Origin: Lycorma delicatula
Lineage: Eukaryota; Arthropoda; Insecta; Hemiptera; Fulgoridae
Assembly: GCF_047948215.1 (NCBI RefSeq)
Contig: NC_134456.1
Coordinates: forward strand, 194,167,034-194,231,033
Reading direction: 5' to 3'
Length of the DNA stretch: 64,000 nucleotides
Both the position numbers and the translations under genes were made by a program. Under the pieces are notes generated by a model that saw nothing but the letters and a program-made list of their open reading frames with translations, was not told the origin of the DNA and did no database searches. Numbering within the stretch: the stretch's first letter is position 1; each line of letters starts with the position of its first letter. Below are positions 38,748-50,544 of this stretch, piece after piece.

Positions 38748-38772
38748 AACTTCTAATAATACATTAGAAGTT
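38748..38772. repeat. Perfect 10-bp hairpin
   Basis: AACTTCTAAT (38,748-38,757) and its reverse complement (38,763-38,772), loop of 5. Confidence 0.85.
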
Positions 38773-41193
38773 AAACATTCAAACATTTTTTTAGTATTAC
38801 GCTACCATAAATTTTTTAAAAAGATTTAAAAAAATATTTTTTAGATATTATTAAATACTTAGTCGATATTTAAAATTTTTACTAAATTTTACGGCACATT
38901 TTTAATAACGTTTTACTTCAACAATATCTCACACTTTTTTCTTCGGTTCAATTCATATTGATGCCCAAATCAAGCTAACGAAATCTAAAGCGATGAGTAA
39001 ACTCAATGTTAATGTCAATGTTAATGACTCGTCATATTCATCGAAATTATTCTCAACGGCGTAAGATTTTTTGGATCATAACTTCATACTAGCATAAATT
39101 TGGAATCTTTACGGAAACCTCGTTAGCATTATTTTTTCTCTATTCTTTTGAATCCTATTTATCACGATTTTAAAATCTTGAAATCGGATGAAAAATTATT
39201 CATCACAATTGATATTCATAACATTTCATTATCAGATCCAGTTTGACCGTTTGTTTGTGTTTTCACTTTTAATGACCACAATTTTTTCATACATTTTATA
39301 AAATCTTCAGCATATAACTTCACGTTTTTGGTGTATGCGTGTTATACACATTAACAGAAGGGGCATGCGCGTGCGTGTGGTGTAAAGTAGAATAAACGTT
39401 TGAGAATACTATATGAGAAGCTTTTTTTGAATGTTTTTTGTAAACATTAATTACGTATTTATTTTTGCTCTGTGATACATAAATACAGATCTCTATATTT
39501 AAAATACGAATGCATAACATATGAAACAAAATTTCTAGTTTGACCACACCGCGTACAAAAAGTTGTGCGCCGGTAACAATGGTTAAAGAATTTATATTTA
39601 TATATAATAGAGAGAGAGTGAAAGAGAGGTGTCTATTATTCTCATCAGCAGTCCCATAATGTTAAAAAAAATAATATAACAAAATGCAACAGATCAAAAC
39701 TGAGTAACATATATATATATATATCAAATTTTAAAACATTATTGTAATAAAAGTAAAGTTAATACAGTATAAGTAAAAAATTTATATATATATATATTAA
39801 TTAACAGATCCCATTGTAAATGATACAATGATTAAATGACATACACAGTAATGAATTATAAAATTTTTTACAATTCACACAATAAGTCTAATTAAAAATA
39901 AAGTTTCTCTATAGTTCATTGTTAGCAAATTTCCAATTATTCGCCGATTCATACAATTTTTAATGAAACAATTCGGTATTAATCAGCTATTTTAGTATTT
40001 ATATAATCAAATTGTGTTACAAATGAAATACGTACAATCGCAAAACTTCTACTTGAAATTTTTCTAAAATAATACCAAAAATTTATATAACTTTCAGACT
40101 TATATTCCTTCTGTTAATGTACTGAAGTACGGTCTTCATAGAAATATGCCTAACAGTTAACAAATTAATTTTTTTTTTAAAACTCATTAAACTATAGGGG
40201 ATCTTTTTTATTTTAAATAATTTTTAGATTAAGTTTTGTACAAAAAAAAATCCTATGTTATGGCATTCCAGTGCACAACCCCAAAAATGAAATTATAATT
40301 TAATATTTATTAAAGAAAATCCAGGTGTGTGTTTATACATACAAGCCAGGTTGTGTGCGTGTTTATTTATTAAGATAATTTGTTTATTTTATCTTTCTTT
40401 ATTCTAATTTTAATCATAAATAGAACAGCTTATCATTGATCATACATTATAAGTAGGAAGCTTGGTCACGATTTGAAGTTAAACATTACAGCAGTATATT
40501 CCAATACCGAGCATAACTTTCAGAATGGCTTACGGCTGTGTAGCTTACTCCTAGTCGGTATTAAACTTGAATAACTTCTGTGAATTCTAAATTTATAAGT
40601 TACTGTGTTCATACAAAACCAAGCATGTTATCGAATTTTAAATTATAAAAAATATTTTTGTTCTTTTTTTTATTATTTCATAAAAAGAAATTCAGTTTCT
40701 TTTTTTCACGTATACTGGTACCTAAATTTTGTATAATATTTCATTTCATATAATTAGTATTAAATATTTCGATCTAGTTTTATTTACTTATTAACCTTTC
40801 GATAAATTGTTTAAAGTCTTGCGTGCCCTGCACTACTTGCGTTGTATTAGTTATTTTGAAAATGAAGTTTATAACTTGCATCAGAATAAAGATAAAATAT
40901 CTATGATGATGTCTTATTTATAAATTATTTTTCTTTTAATATAGCAATTAAACTTTATTAGTGAACATCCTTTTGATTCCGAATGAAAAGTATTTTTTTA
41001 AAAGTTTTTTACCTGACTGGCCTTAACGCTCGTATGAAAAGACCAAAATGTTTTAGAAATATACACAGTTAACTTCGATATTAAGTAATCGTCTTCAATG
41101 GCTCAAGAAAAATTTGAGAAATATTACGGGCAAATTTTCAAATAAATACCTATTTCATTCAAGATAAATAAAAACTCCAAAAAAATCGTTAAA

Positions 41194-41253
41194 ATCATTA
41201 CGGTGCAATATGACAATTTTATTAACAAATTTGTCATATTGCACCTTAATGAT
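41194..41253. repeat. 23-bp inverted repeat, one mismatch
   Basis: ATCATTACGGTGCAATATGA and its following CAA at 41,194-41,216 pair with 41,231-41,253 at 22 of 23 positions over a 14-base loop. Confidence 0.9.
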
Positions 41254-41608
41254 CATACTTAATTTCGATATGATAAGTAAGAAAATATGCGTAATAAAAT
41301 TAAAATGTATTATCATCGTTACGTCCTAAATGAAATGAATTAATACAAATAAAAATGTGTGTCAGTATTTCACGTCAATATGGTCGAAGTACCGTTCACC
41401 TAAGTCTCAAAAAATTAATTACTAGGGGTATTGTCTTACAAGCAACGATAGCAGCTATGTAAATTTTGGTATTTGATCGTTACAATAATATTTTCTCTGC
41501 AGTAGACAGTGTTATTCTAAAAGATGTTTTTTTTTAAAGTTATTTTATCACCGTTATAATATCAGTTTGTTTTTTAATTCACTATTAAAAATAAAAAATA
41601 AAAAATAA

Positions 41609-43644
41609 TTAACTATTAAAAAAGATAAGGTAGAAAATGTAGAAGAAGAATGGGAGAATGTTAAAAAGGAAATTCTTAAATCAGCAGAAGCAAACTTAGG
41701 CGGAATAAAGTGAACCGGTAGATAACCTTGGGTTTCAGACGATATATTGCAGCTGATGGATGAACGTAGAAAATATAAGAATGCTAGTGATGAAGAAAGT
41801 AAAAGGAACTATCGGAAATTAAGAAATGCTATAAACAGGAAGTACAAACTGGTGAAAGAAGAGTGGATTAAAGAAAAGTGTTCAGAAGTGGAAAGAGAAA
41901 TGAACATTGGTAAAATAGACGGAGCATACAGGAAAGTTAAGGAAAATTTTGGGGTACATAAATTAAAATCTAATAATGTGTTAAACAAAGATGGTACACC
42001 AATATATAATACGAAAGGTAAAGTCGATAGATGGGTGGAATATATTGAAGAGTTATACGGAGGAAATGAATTAGAAAATGGTGTTATAGAGAAAGAAGAG
42101 GAAGTTGAGGAGGATGAAATGGGAGAAACAATACTGAGATCTGAATTTAAGAGAGCATTAAAAGATTTAAATGGCAGAAAGGCTCCTGGAATAGACGGAA
42201 TACCTATAGAATTACTGCGCAGTGCAGGTGAGGAAGCGATTGATAGATTATACAAACTGGTGTGTAATATTTATGAAAATGGGGAATTCCCATCAGACTT
42301 CAAAAAATGTGTTATAGTTATGATACCAAAGAAAGCAGGGGCAGATAAATGTGAAGAATACAGAACAATTAGTTTAACTAGTCATGCATCAAAAATCTTA
42401 ACTAGAATTTTATACAGAAGAATTGAGAGTAGAGTGGAAGAAGTGTTAGGAGAAGACCAATTTGGTTTCAGGAAAAGTATAGGGACAAGGGAAGCAATTT
42501 TAGGCCTCAGATTAATAGTAGAAGGAGGATTAAAGAAAAACAAACCAACATACTTGGCGTTTATAGACCTAGAAAAGGCTTTCGATAACGTAGACTGGAA
42601 TAAAATGTTCAGCATTTTAAAAAAATTAGGGTTCAAATACAGAGATAGAAGAACAATTGCTAACATGTACAGGAACCAAACAGCAACAATAACAATTGAA
42701 TAACATAAGAAAGAAGTCCTAATAAGAAAGGGAGTCCGACAAGGATGTTCCCTATCTCCGTTACTTTTTAATCTTTACATGGAACTAGCAGTTAATGATG
42801 TTAAAGAACAATTTAGATTCGGAGTAACAGTACAAGGTGAAAAGATAAAGATGCTACGATTTGCTGATGATATAGTAATTCTAGCCGAGAGTAAAAAGGA
42901 TTTAGAAGAAACAATGAACGGCATAGATGAAGTCCTACGCAAGAACTATCGCATGAAAATAAACAAGAACAAAACAAAAGTAATGAAATGTAGTAGAAAT
43001 AACAAAGATGGACCGCTGAATGTGAAAATAGGAGGAGAAAAGATTATGGAGGTAGAAGAATTTTGTTATTTGGGAAGTAAAATTACTAAAGATGGACGAA
43101 GCAGGAGCGATATAAAATGCCGAATAGCACAAGCTAAACGAGCCTTCAGTAAGAAATATAATTTGTTTACATCAAAAATTAATTTAAATGTCAGGAAAAG
43201 ATTTTTGAAAGTGTATGTTTGGAGTGTCGCTTTATATGGAAGTGAAACTTGGACAATCGGAGTATCTGAGAAGAAAAGATTAGAAGCTTTTGAAATGTGG
43301 TGCTATAGGAGAATGTTAAAAATCAGATGGATGGATAAAGTGACAAATGAAGAGGTATTGCGGCAAATAGATGAAGAAAGAAGCATTTGGAAAAATATAG
43401 TTAAAAGAAGAGACAGACTTATAGGCCACATATTAAGGCATCCTGGAATAGTCGCTTTAATATTGGAAGGACAGGTAGAAGGGAAAAATTGTGTAGGCAG
43501 GCCACGTTTGGAGTATGTAAAACAAATTGTTGGGGATGTAGGATGTAGAGGGTATACTGAAATGAAACGACTAGCACTAGATAGGGAATCTTGGAGAGCT
43601 ACATCAAACCAGTCAAATGACTGAACACAAAAAAAAAAAAAAAA
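41609..43644 (+). mobile_element. 5'-truncated LINE (RTE-like non-LTR element)
   Basis: Plus-strand insert of about 2.0 kb. It begins inside the region between endonuclease and RT, so the AP-endonuclease domain is missing as in most LINE copies. It continues through the whole RT and C-terminal region to a stop at 43,622-43,624. The 3' untranslated region is only a few bases before a 16-base poly(A) run (43,629-43,644), and there is no AATAAA. Short 3' ends like this are seen in RTE-type elements; the clade assignment is tentative. No target duplication was clear in the AT-rich flanks. Confidence 0.85.
41624..43624 (+). pseudogene. LINE reverse transcriptase, broken by stops
   Basis: One reading frame runs the full length. 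TGA at 41,711-41,713 and TAA at 41,723-41,725 lie upstream; TAA at 42,701-42,703 splits the RT. Before the split: fingers motifs KAPGIDGIP and EYRTISL, QFGFRK, and palm motif A FIDLEKAFDNVDW with its catalytic Asp. After it: motif B RQGCSLSPLLFNLY (about 42,734-42,775), motif C LRFADDIVILAES (catalytic DD), YLGSKIT, and the C-terminal SETWTI and FEMWCYRRMLKI segments ending NQSND. There are no frameshifts, and every catalytic motif is preserved, so the copy is fairly young. It would copy element RNA at a nicked target if intact. Confidence 0.88.
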
Positions 43645-44034
43645 TTATAAATATTAAAACATTGTAATAAAGTATAATTTATTTAATTATTTACCAAGTA
43701 TTATTACAATAATTCAATACACACTTATAACTTATAACCTTCTAGCATTCATACGTAATTATAATATTCCATTACACACATACTTTTACTACACATACAT
43801 AAGTCGTACTGGAACTCGTTGAAGGTCAATAAAACCTCTGCATGAGCCCGGATATAGAATTAAAAATAAAAAAAGGAAACATAATGATCTTACCCAAAAA
43901 AAATTATATATACTTCAGTTATATCACATATATCAGAAGTCCATATAACTCCAACTTAACCTAGAATTAATCTAACAAAACTACTTTTTATATAATTTGT
44001 TAAAAATATAAAATAAAAATTTTTTGTTTTTTTT
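43645..44034. other. AT-rich spacer
   Basis: Spacer between two oppositely oriented LINE copies. Nothing recognised. Confidence 0.5.
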
Positions 44035-45560
44035 CTATTTACTTATTAATAGTAACCTTTGCAGTTTAGATTTAAGTATATTTTTACTTGTATTTAATAA
44101 TTTTAAGTTGTTTGGTAAGCTATTAAACGTTTTTGTAGAATTGTACCAGTGTATTTTTGCCCACTTCGAGTCTAATGGTAAAACAACCAGTGGTAGAGCA
44201 ATAGATTTTTTTTTCTTGTTTTGCTACTAGAAAAGTTATGCTTTTGTTTTAAATTATCGTAGTTAAACGTAATACTCATAAATTGAAAGTTACATTATGA
44301 TTTAGACCATTTAACGTGGGTGCTAACGGACTATTAGTTAGCAGGTCCCTATGCGATATCACCATAACTGGCAATACCATTAAAAAATCCTTAATATATA
44401 GTTAACAAATTTTTAAAGTTTTGCAAAGATAAACAAAAAATTCCTCGTTTTTTCGCTACATTGCTTATATGTTCTATCCATTTTAAGAACTTATACCCTA
44501 AATATTTGGTGGAAGTAACCCTTTTTATAGGTTTATTATAAATTCTGATGTCATTCAAAATTAAATTAAATACAGTTTTGTCAATGTTTACCGTTAACTG
44601 AGTATTAGTTAACCAGACTAACTAGACTACCAGACCTATATTCTACAGAAAAATCTGAATCCTTCCAATTATTTTTAGAACATAAAGCATCAGTATTATC
44701 TGCGTAAGAAACGACAACATCTTCACAAGACAAATCCAACAAATCGTTAATAAACATTAACAAATATAACAATGGCACTAATGAATCTTGAGGCACTCCA
44801 ATATTCATATTTCTAGAATCACTTTTAATTTTATTAATTTTAACAACTTGAGATCTATAAGTTAAATAACTTTCTAGTAAATTATAAGTTAAATCTCTCA
44901 TCCCATATCTGTATAACTTTGGCAATAAAATAGTATGATTTACAGTATCAAAACCCTTGGCCAAGTCAATGAAGGCTGCTATTACCCGCTTACCCTCATC
45001 TAGTTTTTCTGTAAATATAGTCAGTCAAGTGAGAAATGGTTTCATTTTCTCTCCTTTACGAAAGCCATATTGCCGCGTAGATATTATCTTGTTTAGTAAA
45101 AAAAAAATCTATTAAACCACATCTTTACGAAAATTTTCGTAGATTTGATACGAGCGATACTGGTCTGTAATTAGATTACGTTATTTTTTGCAGCAGCGTT
45201 ATAAGAATAACTTCTGCGGTTTTGAAATGAAACTGTCAATAACCACTTTGAACACACTTGTTGAAAATACCAGCCAGTGAATAACAAATAAGTTTTTTTA
45301 TTTTTTATAATAATGTTCACATGTGCATATCCATCCCATCTGATTTATTTTTAAGAGAATCTTTTATTTTCACTACTTCATGCGTACTAGTAGGGTTCAA
45401 GAAAACATTTTATTATTATAAGAACAGTTTTTGGTACACTCTTCAATATTGATACCGGTTTTGAAATTCCTAGCTAAATTCTTACCTTCTTTAGATGCTT
45501 TTAAATTTATAATTTTATTAAAGAAACACTCCTGTAATTTTAATTGTTTACATATGATTT
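44035..45560 (-). pseudogene. CR1/Jockey-like LINE RT relic
   Basis: Minus-strand ORF2 remains, readable from about 45,560 down through several frames. The pre-RT segment has LQECFFNKIINLKASKEGKN and KIKDSLKNKSDGMDMHM. The RT start has LAGIFNKCVQSGY. Then come YGFRKGEK, motif A DLAKGFDTVNHTIL, LYRYGMRDLTYNLLESYLTY, motif B (GVPQDSLVPLLYLLMFINDL, where the usual QG reads QD), and motif C VSYADNTDAL, whose second catalytic Asp is Asn. The C-terminal part includes RVTSTKYLGYKFLKW and YNSTKTFNSLPNNLK, ending at a stop at 44,035-44,037. Many frameshifts and stops make it an old, dead copy of a family different from the neighbouring plus-strand LINE. Confidence 0.82.
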
Positions 45561-47040
45561 TTGTTAGTCCACGAGCAAGGGCAATGAGAAAACATTAGTT
45601 TCAAACATTATGTCGAATAGCTAATCGGGTTAAGTATGAAGGTTAGTAGTACTAGTAGTAGTAGTAGTACATTCAGCTCAATGAAGAGGGCAACGGTAAA
45701 CCATTTTAATCCTCCTTTAACAACATTTTTTTTATAAGTGAAATAAAACCCAATTTTTATTTTATTCCTTAATTTAATTTTTATTTTCTTGGATACGAAA
45801 AATGTGTGTGTGTCTGTGTAGAAGGAATAGTGATATTAAAATCGAGTATAAAAAGGTGCATTATATATTTTGTAAACAGCCATTGTTCTATTTGTTATCT
45901 GTTGCTAAAAATTAAACGTTCCATTTCATTATGTTTACAGCTTTACAATAAAATTATGTTGGCATTATCTGTCTGATTCTCCAAATTTGATAACACTTTA
46001 ACAAAGCAATTATTACCATTTTTGCAACAACTCGAAGTTTTCATTCTAGCAAAAAATAAAGAAAAAAGAATAAATTTCATATATTTAGATCTAATATTAA
46101 AATGAATTTAACAGTTTAAGGATTGAAAAGTAGAGTTCCGCGCTGTTAATCTCTTTAAAAAGAACTCCCACTCTGTGTTGATAAAATGAGGTAACAGAAT
46201 CGAGTGAACTTTGTCGTCGTTATAAAGAAAGGGAACGAGTACACAAGTTCTTCTAAGAGTAAGAAACTTTTAACTTGATTTAGAAAAATATACGAGCTGG
46301 AAGTGGAAATAAGAGTAAGCCATGTATTGGATAAGAATTTGAGTCGACTAAGTAATTTAATAAAAAGACATTAATTTGTCATTTTGAATAAGTTGTAACT
46401 TCTTTATTGCCTATAAATATATTTTATGGAAGTTTTAACTTTCTTAATTATTTGCATAATGTCTATAAAAGTTTTATTACTTTTATCACGCCATTATTTT
46501 GTGATATAAGATAGTATAATAATGACAGAGCGTGTGAATGAGAAGGGATAAAGAATATGAGTAAGAAGTGATAAGAATTCTTGTAGTAGAAGAGTTAACG
46601 TGACATGTTTTAATCTATTTTAATCAGTTATTACTCGTTTATTATGTGAAAACTATTATATTAATGTAAAATGTTTTGGAGTGGTAAGGAATAAACTAAT
46701 TTTATTAAATTACTAATAAACAAACTAGACTTAGTAATAGAATTTTTAGAAAATTAACTTTCAGAAAACTGTCGTAAATTTAAGTCAGTGGAAGGCAAAT
46801 ACAATTTTGAGAAATTTGACTTTTATTCAAAACATAACAGACCAAGGATATGATAGAAATTTATGATTCTAAATAAAACAAAAAATAAACACTATTAAAG
46901 TTTAAGAAAATAAAAATTTTGATTCACTTTAATGACATTGTTTGAAATGATACTTTGACTGCTTCCTAGGTTTTAATTTTTAGTGCATTATGTAATATAT
47001 ATATATATAGCACATAATTAATATAGCACATATATAATTG
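45561..47040. other. AT-rich non-coding stretch
   Basis: AT-rich. Includes a GTA trinucleotide run near 45,648-45,670 and a small TA array near 46,998-47,008. No gene recognised. Confidence 0.5.
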
Positions 47041-47212
47041 TACAAGGTGTTCGGGCTAAAGGTATTCAAAAACAATGGCCTATATTTAGAAAACAAGACG
47101 TTGTAATCGCTTAAACGTAGGATCAATCGACAAGAAATATCTCCAGGATTTGTTGTTTATACTTTCAGCGGATTAGCATGCGCAGGCAAGCCGACTTACA
47201 AAGCAGTTGCAG
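47041..47212 (+). repeat. Left long terminal inverted repeat
   Basis: Matches the reverse complement of 47,795-47,966 along its length with scattered mismatches. Strong blocks are TATATTTAGAAAAC, CTTAAACGTAGG, AATCGACAAGAAATAT, ATGCGCAG and CAAGCCGACT, in the same order at both ends. Confidence 0.82.
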
Positions 47213-47650
47213 TCAACAGTAACCAATCGAGATGTTGACCCAACAACAGAAGGTTTAAAGTGTGTGCTTTGGTTAGTAGATTTTCAATCGGTTACGCGTA
47301 TTACACGGCGTGTACGAACTGAATGGAATATCAGTCCAAATCTATTCGTCAGTGAGATACGGCTTAAACAAAGACTGGAAGCTTGGTTTCACAAACTGAA
47401 TAAAATCATCCAAAGGTTTCTGTTAGTGAGGATATTGTGGATCGTGTACGCGAAGTGTTCATTGCCAGCCCTGGAAAGTCAGTTAGGCAGGCTAGTTACG
47501 AACTGAAAAATCCTCGTTCCACTGTTCACGACATTGTTCGTGAGCGGCTGGTTTGCGAACGTGCAAGTTATTACATTAGTAACACATAATTCACACATTA
47601 ATTAATTCATCACATTAAACCAAATGATCGCTCACTACGACATCAGTTTG
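47207..47650 (+). pseudogene. Transposase N-terminus fragment
   Basis: Relic of the DNA-binding half of an insect Tc1/mariner-superfamily transposase. It starts near the end of the left inverted repeat and reads KCVLWLVDFQSVTRITRRVR (HTH of the DUF4817 type). A frameshift follows near 47,390, then the second helix-turn-helix part with SEDIVDRVREVFIASPGKSV and NPRSTVHDIVRERL, and a KPNDRSLRHQFAAE segment after further breaks. The same block order is seen in the 57.3-58.6 kb element, but the sequences differ clearly, so they are separate families. No catalytic residues remain. Confidence 0.72.
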
Positions 47651-47794
47651 CTGCAGAGGTGCACTGTCGAAAACAATCCTAATTGTCTTGATATGTTGTT
47701 ATTTAGTGATGATGCAAGCTTGATACGTGCACAATTATAATTATCGAATTCGAGGTACTGAAAACCCGTATACAATAATCGAAAATTAAATGAA

Positions 47795-47966
47795 CTACAG
47801 CTGCATTGTTAGTCGGCTTGTCTGCGCATGACCTTACCTTGAGAGTATACAGAATAAATCTTGGAAATATTTCTTGTCGATTAAGCCTACGTTTAAGAGA
47901 TTACGACGACTGGTTTTCTAAATATAAGCCATTACTTAGGAAACCTCTAGCCCGGGTGCCTTTATA
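47795..47966 (-). repeat. Right long terminal inverted repeat
   Basis: Inverted counterpart of 47,041-47,212; the outermost bases (CCCGGGTGCC, then TTTATA) have drifted more than the inner blocks. Confidence 0.8.
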
Positions 47967-48245
47967 TGAATAAGATATAACGTTCATGTACAACAGAGTA
48001 AAAGTTTTTTCCGACTCGGCTCATTAATGAACATGATTGTAATTCTGTGTGTTCAGTTCATAATAAAAATATCCTAATCAGTAAGACAGATCTTTCAAGT
48101 TCAAATTTGGCTAAACTATACCTTGATGCAGTTTAATCATTCACATTTTTAGAGTAATTAGAAAGTAAAGTAAAGAATGTAAAATCATTTTTATTAAAAT
48201 ACAAAAATCCTTTACATTTATTTCGATTTTATTTTAATTTTTTTC
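47967..48245. other. AT-rich spacer
   Basis: No feature recognised. Confidence 0.5.
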
Positions 48246-48249
48246 TGTG

Positions 48250-48490
48250 TTTGCTCTCCTACTCCCCTGGGCTAGCTCAACAATCAAATATTACTCACCC
48301 CAGGGGGTTGTCCTTGCGATTTTAATGAGCCTCCCCACCTACCGGAAGTACGTCCGGCATGGCAGGTCGGTTCACCAGTTTCGGATCTTTTCCTCATTTT
48401 CATCTTGCCTCTGCCTCTAACCGTTAAGACCAGGGATACCAGGCCCGGTTATGCCGTTCCCGGGCCCTGCCCCAGCAGTCGGGTCTTAGT
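48250..48490. repeat. GC-rich repeat island, family G copy 2
   Basis: Sharply bounded GC-rich patch resembling 861-1145. Shared ordered words include GCCTCTA, CCAGG, CCGG, CCGTTCC, CAGCA and CGGG. It contains a complementary pair, CCCCTGGG near 48,264 and CCCCAGGGG near 48,298. No coding frame with recognisable motif. Probably a retrotransposon untranslated region. Confidence 0.5.
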
Positions 48491-50540
48491 AGTTATTATA
48501 ATTTATTTAATATTAATCAAAAAAGTCATACCCTGTTTTCGTTCGGTTCATAGATCGTTCCTAAACTGAGCGAAAAGATTTCGATTTTTTTTTGCGAATT
48601 AACGATGAAAACAAACCAAAACACAATTATCTTTACTGCGATGAAGATAGGAAGATTCAAAATTGCCAATAATTTTTTAAGCTAAAAACGTTACAAATAT
48701 CTTAACAGAAAGTTAAAAGTAAACACAATTTTTATTGATGATTGTAAAACAAACAAGTAATTCTAGAGGTTTAGTCAAGTATATTTTGTAACTATATAAA
48801 ACGATTCTTGATCATTCTAGTTTCTTTTATTTACAGTTTATGATTTGTTTGGTTTTGATTTCTAGTTTTTTTTACAATTTTAGTTTTTATTGTTTCTTAA
48901 ACCTAGTAACTGATAGTTGGGAAAGAAATTTTGAGCATCCTAGTAAATTCTAGTTAATAATATCTTATTTATTTTACAATAAATAGACCAATTAACGATT
49001 TGTATACTAGCGAATCCTAATAAGTATCAAAGATAATACGCTGTAAAAATTGATTAAGCTCTATAAGATAATGTGTACAGAGAATTCATGGCGTTTGTTA
49101 CGTTTATAGTCATGATTGATAGTATACGATTGACACTTTGAATGTTGCATTAAAAGAAAGCATCGACTTCAACACAAAATCCGAATTAATATCTGATTTT
49201 ATTTAGGAAGACTGAAGCAGGTATATTAAAAATTTACCATATTCTGAAGGTTCTTGAAGAAATCAGAAATATTTTGTTCAATTAAATTGCTACAAACTTC
49301 CTGCTCATTCAATCTACAAAAAAAACAACGGTCAATTATGGTAATGGCTGCAATGTACGGAATACGAAAGATTTCGTGAAAATATTTTAGCAAAAATCAG
49401 ATCTATTTATCTGTGGTCAATTTCTTCTTCTACTTCAACTAAAATTGAACTATAATAATAATTTAAAATTGTTAAGAAAATGTATTAATATACGTTATCT
49501 GATATCGTTACAAACAGAATCGGAGAGAAGATGACAAATCTGATCTTAATTTTAGATCTAAAACTTAAACAAAAGTTACAGTAGAAGGGTAAATATTGAA
49601 AGGCAGTATAACGGATGAACCTCGACTTTTACTCTGGTATTGTTGTAAATGAAATATGTATCGTGTGTGGTCTGCTTGCGGCCTTTTAGTATTATTTATT
49701 ATTATTATATGAAGTGTGTAGAAAGAGGGATATGGTACATGAACTCATGGGGTAGTAAGGGGAAGGAAGTAAGGAAGGACTAATCTAATAGAAACTGTCG
49801 TAAATCAGGGAGATACCAGGACCCCCCCCCCCCTTAAGACTCTGTAAACAATGCTGATAACCGACCACACATTCTCCTATGAAATACCTCTGACCTAGTA
49901 AAGCTCTATTCTAGTTTTCAGTTTCATCCAACGTTATAGAAGCAAAAGTAAGCATACTTAAAAGATATCACGTCTGACTTTGTCTTATCTTTATTAGACC
50001 CTCTATCTTCTTGCTTTAATGTATCATTAACAACAAACATTTCAGATTTACTTCTTAATTTTTATTACAAGGCAGAATTACAACAGCGAACAGTATAACA
50101 AAATGGAACGAGAAAACAAAATTACAATAGACAGGATTAAATCCAAAATAGTAAAAAAAAAAGAATTAAAGAAGAATAAATAAAAGTATTATTTAAAAAA
50201 AAAATAAAGTTGGCAACGATGTGGCTGAATTAGCCCGATATTTGAATAGAAATTAAAATTTAACCCTTTCCTTTAGAATAAAGATGTCACTATTATGACC
50301 TTATCGATTCCTTTAAAAAATTATATAAATAAAGCTCTGTTATGATTTGTAAACACACATGTAAATTTAGCACGATTTTAATTCTGTGCTACGTTATACT
50401 CTTGCGTAAGGTGTCTTAAAATACTCATATAAATATGAGTATTTAAAAATTCTTTAAATGACGGAATTATAATTTAATTGCTGAAAAAAGTCATTTGTAA
50501 AATAATACATATTTACTTCTACATCTTCAACAAATCTGCG
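48491..50540. other. AT-rich stretch with hairpin and poly(C)
   Basis: Mostly AT-rich. A short poly(C) run lies near 49,823-49,834, and a perfect 11-bp hairpin (AAATACTCATA) at 50,419-50,444. No gene recognised. Confidence 0.45.
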
Positions 50541-50544
50541 ATTG

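Larger units (their letters stand above)
34297..41608. other. Long AT-rich stretch, no genes seen
   Basis: About 7.3 kb without a recognisable gene or transposon core. It contains perfect hairpins at 38,287-38,323 and 38,748-38,772, a near-perfect one at 41,194-41,253, and short TA and GA arrays at 39,600-39,800. The plus-strand frame 35,648-35,890 has no motif I know. Confidence 0.45.
47041..47966 (+). mobile_element. Long-TIR Tc1/mariner-superfamily element, internally deleted
   Basis: About 0.93 kb with unusually long inverted ends of roughly 170 bp, starting and ending at TA. The interior holds a plus-strand transposase N-terminus and then collapses: no DDE catalytic block is present, so the C-terminal two thirds have been deleted. 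It would be mobile only through a transposase supplied elsewhere. Confidence 0.8.
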
